A stretch of DNA of 64,000 nucleotides, taken from positions 62,001-126,000 of the forward strand of contig QHVH01000001.1 in the NCBI GenBank assembly GCA_003222245.1, written 5' to 3'. Both the position numbers and the translations under genes were made by a program. Below, piece by piece: positions 52,433-61,800 of the stretch (position 1 is the stretch's first letter; each line of letters begins with the position of its first letter). A model generated the notes under the pieces. That model saw only the letters and a program-made list of their open reading frames with translations, did not search any database and had not been told where the DNA came from. This stretch comes from Blastocatellia bacterium AA13 (GTDB taxonomy: Bacteria > Acidobacteriota > Blastocatellia > UBA7656).

Positions 52433-54799
52433 ATGTTGAGAAGATTCATACCAGGAACTCTGTTTGTTCTCATCGCAGCTTCCCTGGCTGTCGCCCAGGA
52501 AGTCGAAGTCGATCGCTACAGCGTCAACGCGCGAATTGACGCGACCGCGAGCGCCGTGGATGTGCGCGCTGGACTGGCGGTCGCAAATCTCGGACAGAGC
52601 CCGAAATCAAAGATCTATCTGCGCCTTAATAAACAGGCAAAAGTAAGCGCCTGCACCTTCAACGGCGCCGCGGCGCCTTTCGAAGTAACGGACGACCGCC
52701 GTGCGTCCGCCTTGAATCAGATAGTGATCTCGCCGGCCGCCTCTCTCGCCGTAGGCGCGCACGCGACACTGGAATTGACCTATAAGATCGAGGCTCCTGA
52801 GTCGAGTCCGCTGATCGCCATATATTCGGGCGAAGTGCTGCTCGCACCGGACGCGATCTGGGTTCCGATGCCTTCTACTCCATATACGCTCTATGGCGCT
52901 CCGACCGCGCCCGTATCGATGACGATCACCTCAAACGCGGGGCTGAAGGGCGCTTCATCCGGCGTCGCGAAGCCCGATTCCAACGCTCAATCAGTCACGT
53001 TCGATCAGCCTCTAAACTCGCTTCCCGTAATCGTGGCCGGAGTCTTTGATGCCCCGGCGTCCAATGATCGCTCCGGTGTAAAGATCTCGATTTACGCCCA
53101 CGCTGGACTCGTGGGGGCAAACGGTGCGGGCGTTCGCGATCAAATAGCGCGGATGAGCGATGAGGCAGCAAAGGCCGCCGAGTTCATGAGCCGAATTCTC
53201 GGCCCCGCTCCGCCCGGAGCTTCATTTACGATAATCTCTTCAGCCAGGACAGGCGGTTTGACGGTTCCGGGGGCGCTGGTGTTCAACGAGCAGATCTTCA
53301 GACAGGATGCACTTGATGCATCAGCCATCGAGTTGATTGCTGACGGTGTCGCTCGTGTTTGGATTGAAGGCCGCGCAAAGATAAGAGGTCAGGACAGCCG
53401 GCCCGAACAGCTCGATCGTCCAGCGCAGCGGCCGCGCAGCCCGATACTCCTCCGTGACTCTATGCCTCGCTATCTCGCGTCTCTTTACATTGAAGATCGC
53501 TTTGGAGCTGCAGCCGCATCCGAAGTCTATGCCAGGATGAGAGCGTTATATACGCCGGTGGCGCTTTCAGGACGGGACGCGGAAATGTCCGTCCAATCGA
53601 TGCTACTTCCCAGCTACGGAGCCGCTGCCTTTGGCAAGGGACCTCTGGTCCTGCGGCTGATGGCGGAGACTGTTGGGCGCGACAAGCTGCTAGGCGCGCT
53701 CAAATCGGTTCTGGAAGGAGCTCCAACCAGAATCGTCAATATCGATGATTTTCGTGCAGCCTCTGTGAAGGCAGGCGGCCCGGCTATTGATTCGCTCTTC
53801 CAGCAATGGGTGGACTCGATTATCGAACCGGATATTATCATCGGTATACCGCAGGCGGGACCATCGCCCGGCATTCAGCGAGTGAATCTACGAAACCTCG
53901 GCGCCGGAACCGCGACCGTTGACGTGCTGGCCGTAACCGCCTCAGGCCGAAAATTGACGAAGAACGTGACGGTCGGACCTGACGATTTGGCTTCGGTGGA
54001 TTTTCAAACCGATGAAAAGCTGACAACCGTCGAGGTCGATCCGCGGAAGCTTATAATACAGAAAAACTATGATAATGATTCGAGGCCGACTCGCATTTCG
54101 TCCCAGACCTTATTGACTGATGCAATCGCCGCCTTCAATAAGGGAGAGTTTCCCCAGTCGGAAGCGAAATTGAAAGAAGCCCTTGCCGGCGATTCGAATA
54201 ATTCGCTGCTTCAAGCGTGGATGTCGCGGGTGCTTGTTTCGGAGAACAGATTGGATGACGCATCGACGGCGGCCAATCTCGCTATCAAAGCGACTCCGCC
54301 CCTTTCCTCGGCGCTCGCAATAGCTCATCTTTCGCTTGCGTCGGCAGCGATGGCGCGAGGTCAATCCGGCGCCGCCGCTGAGAATTTGCGGCGGGCGATT
54401 GTGGAAGCCGCTGATGCACCTTCGCAATTCGCTGCTCGTCAAGAAGCTGCCAAAGCCGAACGCGCCGCTGGAAAGTCTCCTGAGGTTGATGAATCCATTC
54501 GCGGGTTTATCTCGCAGCTAGACACGCTGATTAGACAACCCTCTTCCGACAAGCTATTCACCGTTGTGAATAAGAATAACCTGAAGAAGTTTGTTCAGGG
54601 CCTGACGGTGAACCCGCCTGCATCATGGACGAGCGAAATTCTTCGGGCCGACAAAATCGATGCAAATCGAATAGGCCTGGACGTCGCTGTCAAAGCGACC
54701 GCGGGCGGAAGAGATCAATCGGGAACCGCTCTCTTCATCCTTTATCGCAACGGCGGCGCCTGGATGCTCGAAGACATTCAGCTCTTTAATGTGAAGTAA
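52433..54799 (+). CDS. exported degenerate M1-aminopeptidase-like protein with TPR tail
   Basis: A 788-residue protein with a signal peptide (residues 1-21, AQE). The first 470 residues follow the M1/gluzincin layout: an N-terminal beta region, a mid-protein catalytic-like domain, and a helical part. Where M1 peptidases have HExxH in VVAHELAHQW-like form, this protein has IADGVARVWIEG (about residues 302-313), so the three zinc ligands are lost and it is unlikely to be a peptidase. The C-terminal 230 residues hold TPR-like repeats (AFNKGEFPQSEAKLKEALAG, DDASTAANLAIKATPPLSSA). A possible scaffold or substrate-binding relative. An ATG about 30 bases after the kdsA region opens it. Confidence 0.65.
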   Translation: MLRRFIPGTLFVLIAASLAVAQEVEVDRYSVNARIDATASAVDVRAGLAVANLGQSPKSKIYLRLNKQAKVSACTFNGAAAPFEVTDDRRASALNQIVISPAASLAVGAHATLELTYKIEAPESSPLIAIYSGEVLLAPDAIWVPMPSTPYTLYGAPTAPVSMTITSNAGLKGASSGVAKPDSNAQSVTFDQPLNSLPVIVAGVFDAPASNDRSGVKISIYAHAGLVGANGAGVRDQIARMSDEAAKAAEFMSRILGPAPPGASFTIISSARTGGLTVPGALVFNEQIFRQDALDASAIELIADGVARVWIEGRAKIRGQDSRPEQLDRPAQRPRSPILLRDSMPRYLASLYIEDRFGAAAASEVYARMRALYTPVALSGRDAEMSVQSMLLPSYGAAAFGKGPLVLRLMAETVGRDKLLGALKSVLEGAPTRIVNIDDFRAASVKAGGPAIDSLFQQWVDSIIEPDIIIGIPQAGPSPGIQRVNLRNLGAGTATVDVLAVTASGRKLTKNVTVGPDDLASVDFQTDEKLTTVEVDPRKLIIQKNYDNDSRPTRISSQTLLTDAIAAFNKGEFPQSEAKLKEALAGDSNNSLLQAWMSRVLVSENRLDDASTAANLAIKATPPLSSALAIAHLSLASAAMARGQSGAAAENLRRAIVEAADAPSQFAARQEAAKAERAAGKSPEVDESIRGFISQLDTLIRQPSSDKLFTVVNKNNLKKFVQGLTVNPPASWTSEILRADKIDANRIGLDVAVKATAGGRDQSGTALFILYRNGGAWMLEDIQLFNVK

Positions 54800-55648
54800 G
54801 GGAAGAAATCGGTCAGGCGCATAAAAGGCCTCAAATGGATTCCGCAAGATCAACAGTAGTCCCTCGATAATCGCGCGGGATTGACCCTGCCCTATCGGCC
54901 CGGCTATGGGAAGAGCGCTAGCCAGGGGTTCTCTTCATAAAATAGATCAATAACATCCGCCTCATGCATTCAGCCGATTCCGCGGCGTGAGCGGCGTGCA
55001 CATATGCTTGACGCGCTCCGTCCGATTGTGATACACCACGCTCACCAGATGAGACACGAATACGACTTGCGTTGAACAAACACCGCGAATCGTAATCACT
55101 AATTGGCCCGGTCTCGTTAAACGAAAGTGGAATAAAAACATGTCACTCACTGCGAGTTCCTACGACTATATTCGTGCAGATGCAGCCCCCCAAGGGATGA
55201 TAGTGCATGGTCCAATGTGCTACCGGAATTCGAATCGACATTCCAACCCGAAAGATCTCAGGTTGTCCTTGAGCCGTCCAGGAGGGATGGTTCATCGGCG
55301 TCGTTTGTCCCTCTTAAATGACGACGCCTTCCAGCCTGCGGCTCGGCCGCAACAAACTTGCCGGCGCCGGCGGTATCCGTGCTTATATCCGCCTTGACGC
55401 TTCTCCCGCGGCTCAGATGAATCAATTCCAGTGACGCCAGGATTGGCTTCCCGATCGGGTTTACGGTTATTGAATATCGGTATGGCCGGACTCTGTTAAA
55501 GCCTTGTCCGCTGACTTTGTCCACACCGATTTCTTCCTGCTTTCAATCAGGATCCGCGCCCTTTCGATCCGGACTTTAGCTCCGCCCGTCGCTGGAATCC
55601 CTCATGTCAGTCGGGACGTTTGTTCTGACTAATACGGAGACGCGACTC
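54800..55648. other. long non-coding or unassigned stretch before the biosynthetic cluster
   Basis: About 850 bases with no convincing gene. Short open frames exist on both strands but are mostly Arg-rich or without good start signals; the best is listed separately at 55258-55524. No terminator, tRNA, or clear promoter was seen. Confidence 0.4.
55258..55524 (-). CDS. possible small hypothetical protein
   Basis: An 88-residue reverse-strand frame from a GTG with AGGAAG about 10 bases upstream. The first 60 residues (GFNRVRPYRYSITVNPIGKP and onward) read like ordinary protein, but I recognise no family. It is the only frame in the surrounding 850 bases with a plausible start. Doubtful. Confidence 0.2.
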   Translation of the reverse strand: MDKVSGQGFNRVRPYRYSITVNPIGKPILASLELIHLSRGRSVKADISTDTAGAGKFVAAEPQAGRRRHLRGTNDADEPSLLDGSRTT

Positions 55649-56677
55649 ATGGACGGAATTCTGCATACAATCGGAAATACTCCCCTCGTAAAACTTACGA
55701 AAGTCTTTCGTAACATTGGATTTAATTTATATGCCAAGCTGGAGGCATTTAACCCGGGCGGGAGCGTAAAAGACCGGGCTGCTCTCAAGATGCTCGAGAG
55801 GGCAATCGAGAGCGGCCAGATTCATCAGGCTACAACGATTATCGAGTCAAGTTCCGGAAACATGGCGATCGGCCTGGCCCAGGCATGCGCCTACTTTGGC
55901 CTGCGCCTTATTTGCGTTGTAGACGCAAAAACGACGACGCAAAATCGACGAATTCTTCGTGCGTATGGAGCAGAAGTCGACGTAGTAACCGAAGTCGACC
56001 TTGAGTCAGGCGAACTGCTTCAAGGCCGCTTGAAGCGGGTCGAGCATTTGCTCCGCACGATAGCCGATTCGTTTTGCCCAAACCAATACAAAAATCCTTA
56101 CAACGCTCGGGCGCACCACAAGACGATGCAGGAAATTGCCGACTTTCTACACAATCGAGTGGATTATCTCTTCTGTTCCACCAGCACATGCGGAACGATT
56201 CGAGGCTGCTCCGAATATATTTCAAACAACGGCTTACGGACCAAGGTGATTGCGGTGGATGCGGTCGGCAGCGTGATCTTCGGAGGCGAATCGTCCAAGC
56301 GGTTGATCCCGGGACACGGCGCGGCTGTTCGTCCCGCTCTGTTCAAAGAAGGCATGGCTGAAAGGTGCGTGCACGTCACCGATCTTGATTGCGTCGTCGG
56401 CTGTAGAAGATTGGTGCAAAAAGAAGGCATCTTAGCGGGCGGCTCTTCGGGCGCCGTCTTGTCGGCCGTCAGGAAAATGGCTCAGGAAATACCTGACGGA
56501 GCCAATTCGGTAGTCATTCTGCCGGATCGCGGCGAGCGTTATCTCGAGACGATTTATTCCGACGAATGGGTGGCCGAACACTTCGGCGATATATCAAACC
56601 AGATTGAAACGGTTGCGGCTTTCACGCGACAGTCACCTGCCGGAGCCTCTATCAGCGGCGGCTTGTTGAGTCACTAA
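55649..56677 (+). CDS. SbnA-like PLP enzyme (2,3-diaminopropionate route)
   Basis: A 342-residue fold-type II PLP enzyme of the cysteine synthase family. The PLP Lys is in NPGGSVKDRAALKML near residue 43; SSGNMAIGLAQACA is the substrate loop. Features that point to SbnA (N-(2-amino-2-carboxyethyl)-L-glutamate synthase) rather than CysK: AVDAVGSVIFGG, LIPGHGAAVRP, GGSSGAVLSAV, and LPDRGERYLETIYSDEW. In siderophore and peptide pathways SbnA works with SbnB to make L-2,3-diaminopropionate. No SbnB-like gene is in view; an MDR dehydrogenase follows instead. GGAG lies about 9 bases upstream of the chosen ATG; an ATG at 55604 is also open. Confidence 0.8.
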   Translation: MDGILHTIGNTPLVKLTKVFRNIGFNLYAKLEAFNPGGSVKDRAALKMLERAIESGQIHQATTIIESSSGNMAIGLAQACAYFGLRLICVVDAKTTTQNRRILRAYGAEVDVVTEVDLESGELLQGRLKRVEHLLRTIADSFCPNQYKNPYNARAHHKTMQEIADFLHNRVDYLFCSTSTCGTIRGCSEYISNNGLRTKVIAVDAVGSVIFGGESSKRLIPGHGAAVRPALFKEGMAERCVHVTDLDCVVGCRRLVQKEGILAGGSSGAVLSAVRKMAQEIPDGANSVVILPDRGERYLETIYSDEWVAEHFGDISNQIETVAAFTRQSPAGASISGGLLSH

Positions 56678-56796
56678 ACAGGCGCCCAAACAGCCGCGGA
56701 CTCCCGCCGAAATATGAGCCGCCAGACTTAGAGTTTTTGACAGCGCCAGACGCCTCACGGGAATCCGACGGGCGCCGTCTTTAAGCAGGAGAATCT

Positions 56797-57963
56797 ATGG
56801 GAATCGTGCAGACAGAAGCGTGGGTGCTCTACGAAGGGCCCGAGACCAAGGGTCGAACAGAACCCGCGGAACTTAGACGCGAAGTATTCTCGTTTCCGGA
56901 TATCACCGATGACGAGCTTCTGGTCGAGCCTATTTATGGCTGCTGGGAGGCGAACATGACTCATGCGGTCGAAAGAAAGCCGGTTGACGTTTGCCGGCTC
57001 CGAAACGAGAAGCGCGTGGTCATCGGAAACGCCGGAGTCGTCCGAATCCTGAAAGCAGGCTCTTCGATCACATCGCTCAGGGAGGGCGATCTTTGCATGG
57101 TGTTCTGCAACGGGATCCCGGACTCAATGGGCTATCCGGAGAGAATTCTTGGATACGATGCGCCGAACACAATTGGAGTACTTGCGAAGCGAACCAAGCT
57201 GAAACCAGAGCAACTGATTAAGATTCCCGTGGAGTCCCGGCACGATCCGCAACAATGGGCGGCATTTTCGCTCAGATATATAACAGCATGGGCGAATTGG
57301 AAGCGCGCGTTCGCCTGCTGGAAGCTTCAATTTGACGACGAGCAGCCGCACGCGCCTTTCGTCTGCGCTTGGGGCGGCGGAGTATCGCTGGCCGAAATAA
57401 TGCTCGCGCAGATCTTCGGAGCTGAAGCCGCGTTCATCAGCTCGAACCCTGAACGACTCAAGCTGATGAAGGAATCGTCCATCATTCCAATCGACAAACG
57501 GCTGTTCAAAGACCTGAGCTATGACGAGCAGCGCTACGACACCGACCCTGAGTTTCGGGCCCGATATCTGAAATCCGAGAAAATATTTCTGGAGCTAATC
57601 AGCGAATTGACCAGGGGCAGGGGCGTTTCGATCTTCGTCGACTACATCGGCACGCCTGTATTCAGAGCAACTCTGAAGGCGCTCGGGTCAAGAGGAGTGA
57701 TTACCTCGGCAGGATGGAAAAAGGGGATGAGGACTTCCAGCATACGCGCGCTGGAATGCATGAACTGGCACATCCACGTTCACACTCACTATGCCCGCTA
57801 CTCGCAGGGCGTGGAAGCCGTCCAGTTTGCAGAGGAAAATGGATGGCTTCCGAAATTGAACGGAAGAACCTACAAGTGGGATGAGGTTCCGGACCTTGCC
57901 CGCGATTACGCCAGCGGCGCGACCTCCAGCTACTTTCCTATCTATGAAATCGGCCAAGCCTGA
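56797..57963 (+). CDS. medium-chain dehydrogenase/reductase in the NRPS cluster
   Basis: A 388-residue MDR protein. The NAD(P)-binding turn is AWGGGVSLAEI near residue 190; no catalytic or structural zinc ligands are seen (the usual Cys-x-x-His region reads GCWEANMTHAVE), so it is probably a zinc-independent reductase. It lies 119 bases after the SbnA-like gene and before the DUF4097-like and NRPS genes. It could replace SbnB in diaminopropionate synthesis or tailor the product; both are guesses. Its spacing and strand suggest an operon with the flanking genes. Confidence 0.65.
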   Translation: MGIVQTEAWVLYEGPETKGRTEPAELRREVFSFPDITDDELLVEPIYGCWEANMTHAVERKPVDVCRLRNEKRVVIGNAGVVRILKAGSSITSLREGDLCMVFCNGIPDSMGYPERILGYDAPNTIGVLAKRTKLKPEQLIKIPVESRHDPQQWAAFSLRYITAWANWKRAFACWKLQFDDEQPHAPFVCAWGGGVSLAEIMLAQIFGAEAAFISSNPERLKLMKESSIIPIDKRLFKDLSYDEQRYDTDPEFRARYLKSEKIFLELISELTRGRGVSIFVDYIGTPVFRATLKALGSRGVITSAGWKKGMRTSSIRALECMNWHIHVHTHYARYSQGVEAVQFAEENGWLPKLNGRTYKWDEVPDLARDYASGATSSYFPIYEIGQA

Positions 57964-58018
57964 ATAGCAGGTTGAAATTCTATTCCATCTTCAACTTCGA
58001 CGCGGAGGAGAACTGTAT

Positions 58019-58801
58019 ATGCCGGCTGCAATCCTACTCCTGTTTGTTGCGTTACTCGGAGGAAGCGACGATAGATGGGAAAAGAGTTTTCCCATCAGCG
58101 CAACAGGCGATCTCAAGATCAAAACATCCGATGCAAACGTCACTACAACCGCATGGGATAAGAACGAGATTCTCGTGCGCGTCACCGCGAAGGACCGCAA
58201 GGTCGGAGACGGCGGCGTCGGCATAGTCGATACGCAGGTCGGCGATAACGTCGATATCAAGGTCTCCATGCCGAAAATCGATTTTCACATTGGGCTTCAC
58301 ACGAGGCCCGTTAACATCGAGGTATTCGCGCCGCGATCCGCTAGGTTGAACCTTGAAACAGGCGACGGGAAAATCGCGGTCAACGGAGCGAAGGGTGACC
58401 TGACTCTGAAAGCCGGCGACGGCGACATCGGCGTGCAGGGCGTTGAAGGAAGCCTTTCGGCGACCGCGGGCGACGGCTCAATCAAAGGCGACGGGCGCTT
58501 CGACCACTTGCGAGTCCGAACAGGCGATGGCCGCGTTGAAATCAGCGCGGTTCAAGGCTCGACGATAGCATCGCCGTGGCAGCTCCAAACAGGCGACGGC
58601 CGCCTGACGCTCCGCCTGCCTTCCAATTTGGACGCGGATGTAAAGCTCAAGACAAGGGACGGGCACATCAATCTTCAACTGCCTCTAGCAGTCACCGGAC
58701 GTGTCAAAGGTAAGTCTATCGAGGGAAGACTCAACAGGGGCGGAGGACTGGTCTCCGCGGAATCCGGTGACGGCTCGATTCACATCGAGTCATCCAAATA
58801 G
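58019..58801 (+). CDS. DUF4097-like exported beta-helix protein
   Basis: A 260-residue protein with an N-terminal hydrophobic segment (AAILLLFVALLGG) followed by a repetitive beta-rich body. The motif TGDG or AGDG recurs about seven times (LETGDGKIAVNGAKG, LKAGDGDIGVQGVEG, ATAGDGSIKGDG, VRTGDGRVEISAVQG, LQTGDGRLTLRLPS), the pattern of DUF4097 putative adhesin repeats that form a right-handed beta-helix. GGAGGAG lies 10 bases upstream. It ends 11 bases before the NRPS start. Its presence inside a biosynthetic cluster is unexplained; it may be a passenger. Confidence 0.7.
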   Translation: MPAAILLLFVALLGGSDDRWEKSFPISATGDLKIKTSDANVTTTAWDKNEILVRVTAKDRKVGDGGVGIVDTQVGDNVDIKVSMPKIDFHIGLHTRPVNIEVFAPRSARLNLETGDGKIAVNGAKGDLTLKAGDGDIGVQGVEGSLSATAGDGSIKGDGRFDHLRVRTGDGRVEISAVQGSTIASPWQLQTGDGRLTLRLPSNLDADVKLKTRDGHINLQLPLAVTGRVKGKSIEGRLNRGGGLVSAESGDGSIHIESSK

Positions 58802-58812
58802 AAGCGAAAATA

Positions 58813-61800
58813 ATGACAAACGAAATCGATAGATTTGCGAAAAGAGAGGAGCCGCCGGTGAGTTCGGACGAGAACTTCTTACGATTGTCGCTGGTCGATC
58901 TGCTGTCCTATAGAGCCTCGTCGATCCCGCACAAGCTGTCTCACCTTCACCTCAGAGGCGGCGAAGAAGAAGAGGCGCGACTTACCTATTTTCAGCTCGA
59001 TCAACAAGCCAGAGCCATAGCAGCGGCTCTACAGGATCGCGGTGTTTCCGGCAAAACGATATTACTTGCCTACCCTCCCGGGCTCGACTTTATAGCTGCA
59101 TTTTTCGGATGCCTGTACGCGGGCGCGATAGCGGTACCCGTAAGCGCGCCCATGCACGGCCATCAAGCCCGCTCCCTTGCCAGACTCCTGCCGGTGATAA
59201 AGGACGCGGATGTACAGGCCGTTCTCACAACTGAGGTCATGGCGCCGTCGTTTGAACAGCTTTTCGGAGAAACGGGAGGACGAGCGCGCGACATAGTCGC
59301 AACCGAGAATATCAGCCCGGAGGAAGCTATTGCGTGGCGGCCCGTTGAATCCGGCCCTGACAGCATCGCGTTTTTGCAGTACACGTCGGGATCAACAGGA
59401 ACCCCCAAAGGCGTGGTACTGACCCACGGTAACTTTATCCATAACGCCTCGGTCATTCATCGATGGTTTTACCACGACAGCGACACGCTGATCGTGAGCT
59501 GGCTCCCGACATTTCACGACATGGGATTGATGGTCGGCCTTCTGCTTCCGGTCTATGCAGGAGGCACGTCGTGTTTGATGTCGCCCGTGAGCTTCATTCA
59601 ACGGCCGCTTCGATGGTTGGAAGCCGTCTCGCGATACAAGAGCTGCACCAGCGGCGGTCCGAACTTCGCTTACGATCTGTGTACTCGCAAGATAACCCCC
59701 GAAGAACTCGAGCGGTTGGATCTGAGCAACTGGAACGTTGCATTCAACGGCGCGGAGCCCGTACGGCTCGACACCCTGGACAGATTTGCCGAAAAGTTTG
59801 CTCCCGCCGGATTCAGGCGTGAAGCCTTCCTGCCGTGCTACGGGCTCGCGGAAGGTACACTCATCGTATCGGGAATCGAATTCGATAAAGCGCCTGTTGG
59901 CGTTACAGCCGACGGCAAGAGCCTGGAAGCCAATAAGGTTCTGGAAGTTCCCGCCGACACACCTTCGGCAAAGCAAATAGCTAGCTGCGGCCCGGCGGTG
60001 TTCGATCAAGTCGTGAAGATCGTCGACCATGACGGCCTGACCGAATGCCGCGAGCAGGAAGTTGGTGAAATTTGGGTGAAAGGACCGAGCGTCGCGCACG
60101 GCTACTGGAACTCACCGGAAGAAACCGCGCGGGTCTTCGGCGCCTGTATCTCGCCGACGAACGAAGGTCCGTTTCTTAGAACCGGCGACTACGGCTTCAT
60201 ACGCGAGGGACACGTTTATGTAACCGGCAGGATCAAGGATTTGATCATCGTGCGGGGCGCGAATCATTACCCGCAGGACATTGAATTTTCAGCGCAGTCA
60301 TCGCACCCGGCTCTTGTGCAGGGGTCGGGCGCGGCTTTTCCGGTCGATCTCGACGACCAGGAACGGGTCGTTCTCGTCCAGGAGATAAATCAAAACGCGC
60401 AATTCGATGCCGAGGAGGTGATAGAAGGGATCAGGGTAGCGGTAGCCGAAGAGAACGAGATCAGCCTTTTCGCCGTCGTGCTCATCAAGCGGGGCACGGT
60501 TCCAAAAACCACAAGCGGAAAGATCCAGCGAAGAGCCACTCGGGCAAAGCTTTTTTCCAACAAGCTGGACATCGTTGCGCAATGGCAGGAGAAGCCGTTT
60601 GGAAACACCGATCCGCCGCCGGATCCGCCGAGCTCTCGAAAAGAAGAGATTCAATCCTGGCTTGTCACCAAGCTCGCGCAATCAACGGGAGTCGAGCCCT
60701 CGGACATCGATCCCAACAAGAAGCTGACCTTCTTTGGGATTGACTCAATGGGCGCGCTCGAGCTCGAGTACAAGCTCCAAACCGAGCTTGGTCTGAGCTT
60801 GCCGAGAATCAGCCTCTTCCGCTGCACGGTGGCTGATCTGGCGGCAACCCTTGATTCGCAGCCGCCGGCTCGCCCGGCGCGATCCGGCCCTGAGATCCCG
60901 GCTCAATCGCAGCGAGTCGAGGTGTCTCGGCTTTCGAGAGGTCAGCAGGGCATCTGGTTCGTTGATCAGCTCTCGCCGGGAACGACGGCTTACAATATCG
61001 CGCGCGCAATCCTGCTTCCTCCGGATGTAAATACCGCGGCGTTAATTGAGGCGGTGAGGCTGCTCGTTTATCGGCATGAGGCTTTGCGAACCACCTTTGA
61101 AGTAATTGACGGAGTTCCTCACCAGCGAATCCACGACTATCTCGAGCCCGAGTTCATTACCGAAGAATTAAACAGCGCCGGCCGATCTGAACTCGATTCG
61201 AAGATGGACAGGATCGCCGACAGGCCCTTCGATCTCGGAGCGGGCCCTTTGCTGCGCGTTGGCATATTCGAGCGGCCCGGCGAGCGATCGGTCATGCTCC
61301 TGGTGATTCACCACATAGCTACCGACTTCTGGTCGCTCGCAATCCTGATCCGCGAATTGGACATACTTTATGGGGCCGCGCTTAATAAGAAGCCGCCGGA
61401 GCTGAAGCCGTGCCGGACCCAGTACCGGGACTTTGTAGCCTGGCAGGAGCAGTTTCTTACGAAGGCCGGCGACCTGCTCTGGGACTACTGGCGAAATCAG
61501 CTCGAAGGCGCACCGCCTGTATTGGAGCTGCCGATCGATAAGCCTCGGCCGACTACTCAATCATTCAAGGGCGCGTCACATCAGTTCACGCTTTCCGCCG
61601 GTCTCACGTCATCAATCAAAGAGCTTTGCAGGACGACCAATACCACTCCGTTTATTGCTCTGCTGGCCGCGTTTCAGGCCTTACTGCACCGCTACAGCGG
61701 CAGCGAGGACTTTGTAGTCGGCTCTCCTACTTACGGCAGGCCGGGCAGGCAAATGGAAAACACGATGGGGTATTTCATCAACCCCATACTCCTGCGAGCG

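Noticed and set aside
59392-60099. A 235-residue reverse frame
   Set aside because: Shadow of the FAAL domain of the NRPS gene.
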